A stretch of 64,000 nt of DNA from Parcubacteria group bacterium (GTDB lineage Bacteria; Patescibacteria; ABY1; Buchananbacterales; UBA6539), in contig NYZP01000001.1 in the NCBI GenBank assembly GCA_002687175.1, forward strand, positions 74,734-138,733. The letters run 5' to 3'. Shown here piece after piece: positions 16,874 to 25,523 of the stretch (positions are counted from its first letter, which is position 1; each line of letters starts with the position of its first letter). The translations under genes and the position numbers were made by a program. Under the pieces are notes generated by a model that worked only from the letters and a program-made list of their open reading frames with translations, ran no database searches and was not told the origin of the DNA.

Positions 16874-16906
16874 AAATTAAAGGGCGAGAACATTGTGTTC
16901 TCGCCC
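16874..16906 (-). terminator. Intrinsic terminator after the GC-rich gene at 16938
   Basis: Minus strand: perfect 11-bp stem GGGCGAGAACA/TGTTCTCGCCC with a 3-base loop, then TTTAATTTTG. It separates the GC-rich gene from the rpsB promoter. Confidence 0.9.
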
Positions 16907-16937
16907 CTACTGCTTTCGAGCTTTCCCGAGATTGCTC

Positions 16938-17930
16938 TCAGGTCAAGCTACGCTTTTGGTGGTTAGTCTTTCGGTTTGTCGCGGCCGGCGGTGGCGCGAC
17001 GGCCTGCTCGCTTGCCTCCATCTTCTGACCGAGGAATAACTTCCTCCTCGCAGGCGATGACCGGCGCGGATTCATCGCCTTCGGCCGGGGTTCTTCGTTG
17101 GCGGACTCGAGGCGGGCTTTGATCTCCCGCAACTGGTCAGTCATCTGTCCTTCAACCACCTCGGCTTCCGGTTGCAGACTTCCAACAATCGAACCGTCGG
17201 GCATTGTCTTCCGAACATTGAAGCTACCATCGGCCAGAATATCGATCGTCGCCTGGAGGATCTTTTCCGTCGGCTCCCGAATGATCAGCGCCGTCGACAA
17301 CTTGTGCTGCGGTCCGCTGATGACCACAAACGTGGTGACACCACGACGATAGTCATGCTCGAAACGAACGCGTCCGTCAGACTTGCTTCTCTTGGCCTGC
17401 GGAAAAAACTCGACGCTTCCCTTAGTGACAGTTGCTTCGGGCCAGGTCCAAGTGTACAAATTGAGCGAGATGTCCTTCTGCTCTTTGGACGGATTGCTCA
17501 ACACCACCTCGGTATCGGTGCCAATCCCGACAATCTGCACTTTGGCCCTTCCGAGAAAAGCTGCAGCCATATATTTCTTACTAGCCGTAACTTTTTCCTC
17601 GCAGCCTTTAATGACATCGTCTAAGAGCTTTGGGTCACCGTTGTCGTCCTCATCCAACTGCTGGTACGCCTTACGGTAAGTTTCAAGGTTAGCCCGGGCG
17701 TCGTTCAGCGCGTTAAAGGCATCAATGACCGTCGTACGACAGTCTTTGACCGGCATTGCCCCCAGCGTATTAACGACCAGACATGCTTGTTCACTTTCCG
17801 TGCCGACCGACAGATCTTCTAGATCTGTTAGCGGCGTTGCCACCTTGACCGAATTCAAGGTTTCAAAAACCCTTTTTGGCGGACCTGATGGTTTCTGGCT
17901 GCGGTTTCTTTCGCCACGCTGTGAAGACAT
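16938..17930 (-). CDS. GC-rich orphan protein, unknown function
   Basis: 330 residues from the ATG that follows GGAGGAGG by four bases; a further in-frame ATG nine codons upstream only translates the SD itself. The protein has a basic low-complexity N terminus, a helical region (70-125), a beta-rich central domain (about 130-240, with VQIVGIGTDTEVVLSNPS), a strand-rich ILADGSFNVRKTMPDGSIVG segment and a basic Pro/Ala-rich tail. No signal peptide or TM. G+C is far above the flanking genes and codon use differs, suggesting acquisition. It forms its own unit with a consensus promoter and terminator. No family recognised. Confidence 0.8.
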   Translation of the reverse strand: MSSQRGERNRSQKPSGPPKRVFETLNSVKVATPLTDLEDLSVGTESEQACLVVNTLGAMPVKDCRTTVIDAFNALNDARANLETYRKAYQQLDEDDNGDPKLLDDVIKGCEEKVTASKKYMAAAFLGRAKVQIVGIGTDTEVVLSNPSKEQKDISLNLYTWTWPEATVTKGSVEFFPQAKRSKSDGRVRFEHDYRRGVTTFVVISGPQHKLSTALIIREPTEKILQATIDILADGSFNVRKTMPDGSIVGSLQPEAEVVEGQMTDQLREIKARLESANEEPRPKAMNPRRSSPARRKLFLGQKMEASEQAVAPPPAATNRKTNHQKRSLT

Positions 17931-18026
17931 AATGCCTCCTCCTTTTTTGACCCACATTAGGGTCTGTCTAAGAACATTCTATCCCGGCACACAAGCGGCC
18001 AAAATAGGTTAACAAAGTAACAATAT

Positions 18027-18055
18027 ATCATAGCATATCTTTACAAATATGTCAA
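18027..18055 (-). promoter_or_regulatory. Sigma-70-type promoter of the GC-rich gene
   Basis: Minus strand: TTGACA (18055-18050), 17-base spacer, TATGAT (18032-18027). The leader to the ATG at 17930 is about 90 bases. Confidence 0.85.
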
Positions 18056-18091
18056 TAGCAAACAAAATTAAACCTTTAGACTAATACTTAA

Positions 18092-18120
18092 TTGACATTA
18101 TCTAATTAAAGCTATAAAAT
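18092..18120 (+). promoter_or_regulatory. Sigma-70-type promoter of the zinc-ribbon gene at 18198
   Basis: TTGACA (18092-18097), 17-base spacer, TAAAAT (18115-18120). It diverges from the promoter at 18027-18055, leaving about 36 bases between the two -35 boxes. Confidence 0.8.
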
Positions 18121-18197
18121 ACTCTTAGTTTTTAACAAAAAACAACTTGTCGCCCTTTTGATTAATAGGATCATTTGATCTTTGGAGGATAGAACCA

Positions 18198-18509
18198 ATG
18201 TGTCAGAATCATACAGATTCCGCCGGCCAATCAGTCATCATTGATCTGCCTGGCCGAATTACCAAAAATAGATGTACTAAATGTGAAAAGGATTTAAGCT
18301 ATCTCTTTGCTGACATCAGAAATCGTTCAATTGACCCACCAGAACATTGCCCAGCATGCGGATCTCCTTTAGCGGGAAGGATTACCGAAATTGTCTGGCG
18401 TTGTGGTCATTGTGATGAAAGAATTGTTGACCCCGTCAAACAAAAATCCTGCACCAAGTGTGGCAAAAATCTTAATTTTTCTCCCCCGGAAAACACCCCA
18501 GAGGAGTGA
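18198..18509 (+). CDS. Double zinc-ribbon protein
   Basis: 103 residues with four knuckles, CTKC, CPAC, CGHC and CTKC, forming two zinc ribbons of the type seen in short prokaryotic regulators or adaptors. A strong SD (TTGGAGG) lies nine bases before the ATG. Just upstream is GATCA-TT-TGATC, an inverted repeat related to motifs near other members of this gene set. A bidirectional terminator follows. The N-terminal 25 residues are not zinc-binding. Function unknown. Confidence 0.8.
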   Translation: MCQNHTDSAGQSVIIDLPGRITKNRCTKCEKDLSYLFADIRNRSIDPPEHCPACGSPLAGRITEIVWRCGHCDERIVDPVKQKSCTKCGKNLNFSPPENTPEE

Positions 18510-18530
18510 TCCTATAAATTCGAAAAAAGC

Positions 18531-18566
18531 AAAGAGGCTTATTACTCGGTACAAGCCTCTTTTTCT
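18531..18566. terminator. Bidirectional terminator between convergent genes
   Basis: Perfect 10-bp stem AAAGAGGCTT/AAGCCTCTTT with a 12-base loop. It has T-rich tails in both directions and serves the plus-strand gene at 18198 and the minus-strand gene at 18576. Confidence 0.9.
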
Positions 18567-18575
18567 TTTAAAAAA

Positions 18576-19442
18576 TTATTCAACGCGCATATAAGAAGTA
18601 ATATCTAAGATATCAACTTCCGGCAATACCTGTATTTCATTAATTGTCGGCAATGATTCATACCAACGCATTTCAACTGTTCTGGTCTCGCCCGATAAAA
18701 ATTGATCCAAGGTGGTATAATTAGCAGCCACTATTTTTTGACCGCTTAGCAAAACAATATAAATTCCGGTTTGCCAATAACTAAAGCCGCTCTTGTTTGA
18801 CACCTCAAAATTTAAAGTGCTAATTGGTAATTCACCTTTAATACCGGATTCACGAGCTGCTTTGAAATCAGTTTCACCAACCACAAATCTTAATCTTGGT
18901 TCAGCAAATTCGTTAAAACCAAGATAGCGCCGCCATTTAACATCAGCTATCCTTAAAACCGGATTTCCTGACAACACTTCTTGACCAAAGATGGCCACAA
19001 ATTTTGTTTCGTTTGGATAAACGAAACTTCTTTTTTCCGCGATAACCTTACCGCCGGATATTAATTGAAACAATACGTCAGTCGCCACCCATTTTTCATT
19101 ACTATTTTGCACTTGAGCTATAAAATCAAAACGCTTTTCACGACCATCAACCGCATCAAAACTGACAATCTTTAACTCTCTTGGTTTATTGACCTCATGA
19201 AAATACTCATAATTAATAGCGTCCGTAGTTAAAAGTGATAATGTTTGTTCTAACTCTTTATCTTCCACAAATAAAATAATTGAAGCCCGAAATATACTAA
19301 AACCAAACAAAGCCACAATTAAAGCAACCAGCAGAGCTACTAATAGCCTTCGTAATTGTAATTTATGAGTTACGTACCAATAGCTAATTTTAAGCTGAAA
19401 GTTACTAACTTTATTTGGTTGATTAAGATTTTCCGTTGTCAT
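18576..19442 (-). CDS. Single-TM anchored extracytoplasmic protein, unknown
   Basis: 288 residues: a 30-residue cytoplasmic N terminus, one long TM helix (about 33-57, LLVALLVALIVALFGFSIF), then an extracytoplasmic region that looks like two beta-sandwich domains. The second strand series, ISTLNFEVSNKSGFSYWQTG, repeats the pattern of the first, FDFIAQVQNSNEKWVATDV. These are FxxL-like domains often seen in Patescibacteria but without assigned function. No SD. Confidence 0.8.
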   Translation of the reverse strand: MTTENLNQPNKVSNFQLKISYWYVTHKLQLRRLLVALLVALIVALFGFSIFRASIILFVEDKELEQTLSLLTTDAINYEYFHEVNKPRELKIVSFDAVDGREKRFDFIAQVQNSNEKWVATDVLFQLISGGKVIAEKRSFVYPNETKFVAIFGQEVLSGNPVLRIADVKWRRYLGFNEFAEPRLRFVVGETDFKAARESGIKGELPISTLNFEVSNKSGFSYWQTGIYIVLLSGQKIVAANYTTLDQFLSGETRTVEMRWYESLPTINEIQVLPEVDILDITSYMRVE

Positions 19443-19542
19443 AGTAAAATAGAAAAAAATAACAAATATATTATACCATAATTAGGCAAAATTATGAACA
19501 CAATACTATCTTATTTAGCCATAAAGAAATACTGAATCAGAC

Positions 19543-19570
19543 TTGAAAAAATGCACAGATTTGCTATAAT
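19543..19570 (+). promoter_or_regulatory. Promoter of gyrB with leader hairpin
   Basis: TTGAAA (19543-19548), 16-base spacer, TATAAT (19565-19570). In the leader, ATTATAGG (19617-19624) pairs with CCTATAAT (19650-19657), followed by TTTTATT; this could act as a weak attenuator about 60 bases before the ATG. Confidence 0.7.
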
Positions 19571-19718
19571 ATACATATAGAATAATGGCTAAATATACGA
19601 TCAATATTTTAGACTAATTATAGGCTAAGCTCGCCTTTGGCAAGAAATACCTATAATTTTATTGGTTCCAAATTAGCTTTATTACTTACATTAAATATTC
19701 TATAAATATCCATTACAT

Positions 19719-21794
19719 ATGGCTACTAAAAAAACTCCAATAAAAAAATCAGCCTCCAAGGTGTCAAAAACTTCTAAACCCACTTCAAAAAAAGGCGAAT
19801 ACACAGCTAAACAAATTACCGTTTTAGAAGGCCTAGACCCAGTTCGCAAAAGACCAGGAATGTACATTGGTAATACTGCCAATGAGGGTTTGCATCACTT
19901 AGTTTGGGAAGTAGTTGATAACGCCATTGATGAAGCAATGGCTGGTCGTTGTGACACCATTAACGTTAGTTTATTGGCAGATGGCATGGTGTCAGTTGAA
20001 GACAATGGTGCCGGCATTCCAGTTGATATACACAAACAGTATAAAAAATCAGCCTTAGAATTAGTTATGACTAAACTCCACGCCGGTGGTAAATTTGGCG
20101 AGGGTGGTGGTTATAAAGTTTCCGGTGGTTTGCATGGTGTTGGTATTTCAGTGGTGAATGCTCTTTCTGAAATAACCAGAGCGGAAGTAAAGCGTGAGGG
20201 GAAATTATGGTTACAAGAATATAGACGCGGTAAGCCGGTAAAAAAAATAAAATCAATTGGTAAGGCGACTGGTACCGGAACTAAAATTACTTTTAAACCT
20301 GATGCCGAAATTTTTACGGTGCTTGATTTTAATTTAGAAACCGTCGTAGACCATTTAAGACGCCAGGCCTATTTAACCAAAGGGGTAAAAATCACCATTG
20401 ACGATCAACGAAATGCCAAAGTTAAATCGACCTACACATTTTATTTTGAAGGTGGCATCGCTTCTTATGCTAAATTTTTAAATCAACATGTTGAAGCTAA
20501 ACATGAAAATGTTTTTTATATTGAAAAAGAAGAAAGTGAAACCAAGGTTGAGGTGGCCATGCAATACACCAACGAATACAAAGAAAATATTTTTGCTTTT
20601 GCCAACAATATTTTAAACCCTGAGGGTGGTTCACATCTGGTGGGATTTCGTACCGCTTTAACTAGAAGTATTAATAACTATGCACGCAAGCAAGGAATAC
20701 TAAAAGAAAAAGATGATAATTTAAGTGGTGAAGATTCTCGCGAGGGTTTAACTGCCATAATTTCAGTTAAGATTAAGGATCCACAATTTGAAGGACAAAC
20801 AAAGGCTAAACTTGGTAATGCCGAAGTTAGAACAATCGTCGATGGCATTATGTATGACAGTTTTAATACTTGGTTGGAAGAGCACCCACGTGACGCCGAA
20901 AATATTATTGGCAAATGTATATTAGCCCAAAGAGCCAGAATGGCCGCTCGAGCTGCCAGAGAAACCGTCTTACGTAAAGGTGCCCTGGAAGGTTTAACCT
21001 TGCCGGGCAAACTGGCCGACTGTTCCTCGAGAGATCCAGAAAAAACTGAGCTTTACATTGTTGAGGGTGATTCAGCCGGTGGTTCAGCTAAACAAGGCCG
21101 TGACCGAGAATTTCAAGCTATCTTACCCTTACGTGGTAAAATTTTAAACGTGGAAAAAGCCAGATTAGATAGAATGCTGGGCAACAATGAATTGAAATCT
21201 TTAGTTATTGCCTTAGGTACTAACATTGGTGAACAGTTTGAAATAGAAAAATTACGATACGATCGCATTATTATTATGACTGATGCTGACGTTGATGGTT
21301 CACATATCAGAACTTTACTGCTCACTTTATTTTATCGATACTTTCCACAACTTATTACTCAGGGGCATTTATACATTGCTCAGCCACCGTTGTATAGTAT
21401 TAAAAAAGGCAAAGAAATGACTTGGCTTTACAGTGACGAAGAGTTAGAAACCTACAAAAAGAAAAATAATATCAGCGATGAATCAATTGTTGAAGTCAAT
21501 GAGGAAGAAGAAGGTAGCGAAGATGGCAATGAAGAAGTGCTAAAACCCGAGGTTAAAAATAATGAGAATAAAACAAAGTTACAAATTCAACGTTATAAAG
21601 GTTTAGGTGAGATGAATCCTGATCAACTCTGGGATACAACCATGGACCCCGAAAAAAGATTAATGATGAAAGTAACTGCCGAAGATGCTGCCAAGGCTGA
21701 TGATATTTTTGATGTTTTAATGGGTAGCGAAGTTGCCCCGCGAAAGCAGTTTATCCATTCTCATGCTAAGAGTGTTAAAAATTTAGATATTTAG
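19719..21794 (+). CDS. gyrB: DNA gyrase subunit B (type IIA topoisomerase ATPase subunit)
   Basis: 691 residues. GHKL ATPase: VVDNAIDEAMAG, VEDNGAGIPVDIH and the glycine-rich lid GGKFGEGGGYKVSGGLHGVG. Transducer domain with ILNPEGGSHLVGF. TOPRIM: VEGDSAGGSAKQGRDREFQ, DADVDGSHI. C-terminal motif QIQRYKGLGEMNPDQLW. A 25-residue Lys/Ser/Thr-rich N-terminal extension precedes the usual EYTAKQITVLEGLDPVRKRPG, and an acidic insert (EEEEGSEDGNEE) lies after the TOPRIM domain. ParE cannot be fully excluded without the partner subunit, but length and motifs favour GyrB. No SD. Confidence 0.93.
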   Translation: MATKKTPIKKSASKVSKTSKPTSKKGEYTAKQITVLEGLDPVRKRPGMYIGNTANEGLHHLVWEVVDNAIDEAMAGRCDTINVSLLADGMVSVEDNGAGIPVDIHKQYKKSALELVMTKLHAGGKFGEGGGYKVSGGLHGVGISVVNALSEITRAEVKREGKLWLQEYRRGKPVKKIKSIGKATGTGTKITFKPDAEIFTVLDFNLETVVDHLRRQAYLTKGVKITIDDQRNAKVKSTYTFYFEGGIASYAKFLNQHVEAKHENVFYIEKEESETKVEVAMQYTNEYKENIFAFANNILNPEGGSHLVGFRTALTRSINNYARKQGILKEKDDNLSGEDSREGLTAIISVKIKDPQFEGQTKAKLGNAEVRTIVDGIMYDSFNTWLEEHPRDAENIIGKCILAQRARMAARAARETVLRKGALEGLTLPGKLADCSSRDPEKTELYIVEGDSAGGSAKQGRDREFQAILPLRGKILNVEKARLDRMLGNNELKSLVIALGTNIGEQFEIEKLRYDRIIIMTDADVDGSHIRTLLLTLFYRYFPQLITQGHLYIAQPPLYSIKKGKEMTWLYSDEELETYKKKNNISDESIVEVNEEEEGSEDGNEEVLKPEVKNNENKTKLQIQRYKGLGEMNPDQLWDTTMDPEKRLMMKVTAEDAAKADDIFDVLMGSEVAPRKQFIHSHAKSVKNLDI

Positions 21795-21919
21795 ATTAAA
21801 GAGTTTATTTTTGCCTCTAAAAATTCGACATAGAATGTTTTGATGCACTCAGAGTACCTTAGGCCTCTCAGCTCTAAAAATGACTTTAGGTCATCCCGAG
21901 CACAGCGAAGGGCGGGTAA

Positions 21920-22039
21920 GGTACTTTTTTAGAAAAAGTACCCAAAAAGCCTGGGGCCTTTATTCGCTAAACTCGTTGATTTAGTCGCAGAGTCCTCGCC
22001 TCGGGCTCAGGACGGCCCCAGACCCCACCCACAAGAACA
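21920..22039. repeat. ~120-nt structured repeat, copy 2 (inverted)
   Basis: Begins with the palindrome GGTACTTTTTTAGAAAAAGTACC and ends GGCCCCAGACCCCACCCACAAGAACA. It is the reverse complement of 13501-13624 with few mismatches. The central part (TTATTCGCTAAACTCGTTGA) is also conserved. Confidence 0.88.
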
Positions 22040-22097
22040 ACTCAGTGGCATTAATTCTATAGAAATAAAATCATTAAAGTAAATATAACAAAGGAAT

Positions 22098-22212
22098 AGG
22101 GGGTTTGGGGACGGCGCCTTAGCGCCATTTTAGATACGGCAGAGAGTTAATCAACGTGATAGCGATTCGCCGTCCCCAAAACTTTTGGATACTTTTGGTT
22201 ACAAAAGTATCC
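22098..22212. repeat. ~120-nt structured repeat, divergent copy 3
   Basis: Same order as copy 1 but with diverged sequence: a G-rich left end, TTTGGGGACGGCG paired with CGCCGTCCCCAAA, the shared AATCAACG core, and a terminal palindrome GGATACTTTT/AAAAGTATCC instead of GGTACTTTTT. It adds an internal GGCGCCTTAGCGCC hairpin. Confidence 0.7.
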
Positions 22213-22383
22213 CGCCTCTGGCGGAACAACAGCACAGAGGCAGAAGATAGACAATAAAAATTCCTTTGGCGAATACGGTTTTTATTTAGTAAGAAAACGT
22301 TACTGTTACCGTCGTATATTTAAAATAAACTAATTTTGTGATAGAATTAAATACGTTATTTAACTTAAAAAATAATTAAAAAT

Positions 22384-24225
22384 ATGAAAAAACCATTCAC
22401 AAATTTTATTAAATTAAATAGCAAGTTTGTTGTAGTTATAATGTTACTAACGGCTTTTAGTACATCATCGGTCGGTGCCGAAACTTTGGTTACTGATGAA
22501 GAATTAGCCACCGATACCGTTGATCAAAGTGGTGACATTGGTTCAACTGATACTTTAGAATTTACCCTAGAAGCTCGTTGGGGTTTTGTTCAGGGCAATT
22601 CCGAAGATGATAAAACTGAAAAAGATTATAGTGGCTACATCAAAACTAATAATACCGCCGTGGCTAAAATTCGTTTAAATAACACTGCCTTATTTGAAAA
22701 TAATGATTCAATTCAATCAAAAGAAAATCCTGTTTCTTGGAGCTCCACAATTTTTGGTCACTGGGACGGAGTATCGGTAAATGTGAGAGCTAAGGCTGAT
22801 GCCAATATAACGGTTAAAATTCCTCGAGGTGACATCACTAAAACTGCGCGGGAATGGTACCGCTTAACGGAAAAAGAAATTTTAAAAATTGGCGGAGACC
22901 AAATGTTGGTTGTTAAGTCACATCCGAAAAAAAGGAGAAGACATGCTGTATTTATCTGGTGGGGTCGTACAAAAAATATAACTGGTGAAGATCTAAATAG
23001 TTGCGAGGATCATACTTACAGCAGTTGTCCCCTACAATGTGGCCGAATATGTTTACAAAGTTGTAACGAAGACAGCACAATCTGTACTGCTGACTGTGAA
23101 GGTGCCGGTAGTTGTTTCCGACCTAATACCGATGGCGTAAATTTTTCAGGAACTTTGAAGACTGATTCTGACATCAATATAAAATTGAAAAAGACCATGC
23201 GTTTCGAGGATAATGATGAGATTGTATCCCATGATCGTAACCAAATTAGCTGGACATCTCAGATCACTACTGGTCGTGATGGTCTCTATACCTTAATGCT
23301 GCCTCATTCAAATGTTGCCCTTAACTCCAATTTTTCAGTTAACTTTACCAACATTTTTGAAGATGATAACTGGTTCAAAAGATTTACCTTGGCCGATGTT
23401 AAGAATGGTGTCAGAGAAACAATTAAGGTTAATGACGTTGACTACGTCTTGGTGATTGGCTACAAAACAATTGCCAATAAATTAGTCCGCTCTAAAAGAA
23501 GCGGTGAACACTTTTTAATTAAAAATAATATTAGGCATTCTGCAGACGATACAGATATTTTAACTGCCAATGGCTACGCTGAAGAAGAAGCCGAAGTTAT
23601 TGATGATGATGAACTTGAAAGTTACGAACTGGGTGATGATCTAAGTTATCCTGATGGCACTGTTGTTGAAGCGGGAAATAAAACTTATGTCATCTCAAAT
23701 GGCGTAAAACGGTTATTAGCTAATAACCGTGCCAAAGATGGTATTCCTTGGGCCAGACAAATTACTAAGCAACTAAAGCTCGGCAAGCTAGAAGCGATTA
23801 CTTCCGGCCCAGCCGTTGAATCAGAAGATGAAATTACTGATAACACTTTAGTAAAAGTTGATGGTGACTCGGCTGTTTGGCGAATCCGTGGTGGCAAAAG
23901 ACAAGTTTTTAACCACGTCAGAATCTTTAATCTTCATCGATTAGATATCGCCAAAGTTAAAACAATCACTCCAGAGAAACTTCAAAAATTCACCTGGTCT
24001 CCACCAGTGGAATTCCCTGATGGTTCGCTGGTTAAAATTCCCACTGATCCTAAAGTCTATTTATTAAAAAATGGTATTAGACACTGGATTGAAACCGAAG
24101 GTGATTTAAAAGGCTTGGGACACAAATTTTCTGATATCGTTGACATGTCGCCAACCGAAATAGTCAACTATCCAGCCGGTGATCCAGTGATATCCGATGA
24201 AGTTACCGTGGTAACAGAATTTTAA
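22384..24225 (+). CDS. Exported modular surface protein with Cys-rich insert
   Basis: 613 residues. A signal peptide (1-32, MLLTAFSTSSVGAE) is followed by two related beta domains (about 55-180 and 255-350), each with an I/L.LN.TA/TMRFE.ND.I pattern. Between them is a Cys-rich segment (about 203-245, eight Cys, e.g. CPLQCGRICLQSC), possibly disulfide-bonded. The C-terminal third has three ~45-residue modules of the form PDG(T/S)VV...Y.I.NG.KR, seen at YPDGTVVEAGNKTYVISNG, VDGDSAVWRIRGGKR and FPDGSLVKI...VYLLKNGIRHW. Such modules recur in Patescibacterial secreted proteins. Probably a cell-surface protein; function unknown. No SD. Confidence 0.85.
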   Translation: MKKPFTNFIKLNSKFVVVIMLLTAFSTSSVGAETLVTDEELATDTVDQSGDIGSTDTLEFTLEARWGFVQGNSEDDKTEKDYSGYIKTNNTAVAKIRLNNTALFENNDSIQSKENPVSWSSTIFGHWDGVSVNVRAKADANITVKIPRGDITKTAREWYRLTEKEILKIGGDQMLVVKSHPKKRRRHAVFIWWGRTKNITGEDLNSCEDHTYSSCPLQCGRICLQSCNEDSTICTADCEGAGSCFRPNTDGVNFSGTLKTDSDINIKLKKTMRFEDNDEIVSHDRNQISWTSQITTGRDGLYTLMLPHSNVALNSNFSVNFTNIFEDDNWFKRFTLADVKNGVRETIKVNDVDYVLVIGYKTIANKLVRSKRSGEHFLIKNNIRHSADDTDILTANGYAEEEAEVIDDDELESYELGDDLSYPDGTVVEAGNKTYVISNGVKRLLANNRAKDGIPWARQITKQLKLGKLEAITSGPAVESEDEITDNTLVKVDGDSAVWRIRGGKRQVFNHVRIFNLHRLDIAKVKTITPEKLQKFTWSPPVEFPDGSLVKIPTDPKVYLLKNGIRHWIETEGDLKGLGHKFSDIVDMSPTEIVNYPAGDPVISDEVTVVTEF

Positions 24226-24240
24226 TTTAACAAAAGAAAA

Positions 24241-24270
24241 AAGGTCCGGACAAAACGGGCCTTTTGGTTT
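24241..24270 (+). terminator. Intrinsic terminator after the surface-protein gene
   Basis: Stem AAGGTCCG/CGGGCCTT (one G-U pair), 7-base loop, followed by TTGGTTT. It starts 15 bases after the stop codon. Confidence 0.8.
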
Positions 24271-24299
24271 GACTAAAGATCTGATAAAACCAAACTGAG

Positions 24300-24647
24300 T
24301 TAAGATGTATCGAGAGCTTCGACAAAAGCGTCGGCCTCAGTTCTGGTGATTGTTGGTACAGTAGGTATAGCTTCGATATCTACTGCATAATCTCCGACGC
24401 ATTCTTCGAAAGGACTGCGACCATTAATGATGGTTTGGTACCACTGATGGCCACGTGGTTCACAAGAGACTTTGACAACAATAAAGTTGGTATATATTGG
24501 CCACTCAAGACGTGAATAGCCATGTCCTGAACATTCAGGACACTGAAACTTCAGACATAGCCTTTCCATCATTAATCCCCTTTGTTGAGGGCTAAGTAAA
24601 CCAAAACTAATTAACATAACTCTATCATTCTTGATCAGTAAATACAA
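24300..24647 (-). CDS. Small Cys-containing protein with TTG start
   Basis: 115 residues. One knuckle, QCPECSGHGY, plus single cysteines (VSCEPRGHQ, EECVGDY) could make a zinc or rubredoxin-like site. The start chosen is TTG, nine bases after AAGGAG. An ATG pair 25 codons on with an AAAGGGG element is a good alternative, giving a 90-residue product (start 24572). The start context ATGATCATTG is identical to that of the 11617 gene. Function unknown. G+C and SD place it with the SD-led gene set. Confidence 0.65.
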   Translation of the reverse strand: MYLLIKNDRVMLISFGLLSPQQRGLMMERLCLKFQCPECSGHGYSRLEWPIYTNFIVVKVSCEPRGHQWYQTIINGRSPFEECVGDYAVDIEAIPTVPTITRTEADAFVEALDTS

Positions 24648-24660
24648 TGATCATCTCTCC

Positions 24661-24726
24661 TTGACTTTATAATAGACCTATGGTAATATATATTCATAAA
24701 TTAAACGAGCCCGGAAAGGGCTTTTT
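24661..24726 (+). promoter_or_regulatory. Promoter of secE-nusG-rplK-rplA with early hairpin
   Basis: TTGACT (24661-24666), 17-base spacer, TAATAT (24684-24689). About a dozen bases after the expected start site is AGCCC-GGAAA-GGGCT (24708-24722) followed by TTTT. That is a small terminator-shaped hairpin in the leader, before any gene, so it could act as an attenuator. Confidence 0.65.
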
Positions 24727-24760
24727 AAATTACTTTATTTAAAGTAAATTCACCTCAAAT

Positions 24761-24949
24761 ATGAATATTTTAAGCCATTTATTTAACTACATTAAAGCCT
24801 CTCAACAAGAATTGAAGAAAGTTGTTTGGCCAACAAAAAAAGAAGTTATCCACCACACTGTTTTAGTAATAGTAATCAGTTTGGGTGTGGCTGCTTTTTT
24901 AGGTCTAGCCGACTATTTCCTAACAATTATTGTCGGGACTATTTTGTAA
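24761..24949 (+). CDS. secE: Preprotein translocase subunit SecE
   Basis: 62 residues, typical minimal SecE: an amphipathic helix with the conserved QELKKVVWPTKKEVIHHT, then one TM helix (LVIVISLGVAAFLGLADYFLTIIV). Part of the SecYEG channel. It is followed four bases later by nusG, the usual order, with rplK and rplA. No SD. Confidence 0.95.
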   Translation: MNILSHLFNYIKASQQELKKVVWPTKKEVIHHTVLVIVISLGVAAFLGLADYFLTIIVGTIL

Positions 24950-24953
24950 CAAT

Positions 24954-25499
24954 ATGCCAAAACAGACATTACAACAGGGCCGACGTTGGTATGTTATCCA
25001 TACCTACTCCGGCTATGAAGAAAACGTTAAAAGAAATTTAGCTCAAAGAATTGAATCCATGGACATGGAAGGCAAAATTTTTAGCATTTTGATTCCAACT
25101 GAAAAAAAAATTAAGATTAAAAACGGTAAACGTAAAGTAGTTACCGAGAAAATCTTCCCTGGTTATGTATTGGTAGAAATGGTGGTTGATGATAATTCCT
25201 GGTATGTTGTTCGAAACACACCAAATGTTACTGGATTCATTGGTTCAGGCACTACCCCAACACCAATTTCTGACACTGAAATTAAAAGTCTTCAAAAACG
25301 AATGGGTGTTGAAGAACCTACCTTTAAAATTGACGTTACCGTTGGTACCGCTGTTAAAATTGTCGATGGACCATTTAAGGGCTACGAAGGTAAAGTTGAT
25401 AAAATTGACGAGGATCGAGGCAAAATTAAAGTTCTGGTTAATATATTTGGCCGGGAAACTCCGGTGGAACTTGACTTTTTACAAGTTAAGAAACTATAA
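24954..25499 (+). CDS. nusG: Transcription termination/antitermination factor NusG
   Basis: 181 residues from the ATG four bases after the secE stop (a longer in-frame start lies inside secE and is unlikely). NGN domain: RRWYVIHTYSGYEENVKRNL, KIFPGYVLVEMVVDDNSWYVVRNTPNVTGFIG. KOW domain: GTAVKIVDGPFKGYEGKVDKI. Binds RNA polymerase and couples to the ribosome. No SD. Confidence 0.96.
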   Translation: MPKQTLQQGRRWYVIHTYSGYEENVKRNLAQRIESMDMEGKIFSILIPTEKKIKIKNGKRKVVTEKIFPGYVLVEMVVDDNSWYVVRNTPNVTGFIGSGTTPTPISDTEIKSLQKRMGVEEPTFKIDVTVGTAVKIVDGPFKGYEGKVDKIDEDRGKIKVLVNIFGRETPVELDFLQVKKL

Positions 25500-25523
25500 T
25501 ACTATTCTAATAGATAAACTACT

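Larger units (their letters stand above)
21795..22383. other. 589-bp intergenic region filled by repeats
   Basis: The gap between gyrB and the surface-protein gene holds two members of a ~120-nt structured repeat (21920-22039 and 22098-22212). No terminator with a clean stem and T run directly follows gyrB; the repeat's own palindromes may fill that role. I see no credible reading frame here. Confidence 0.7.

Noticed and set aside
17098..18012. Long plus-strand frames opposite the GC-rich gene
   Set aside because: High G+C leaves few stops on the opposite strand. These frames lack SDs, while the minus-strand gene has promoter, SD and terminator.
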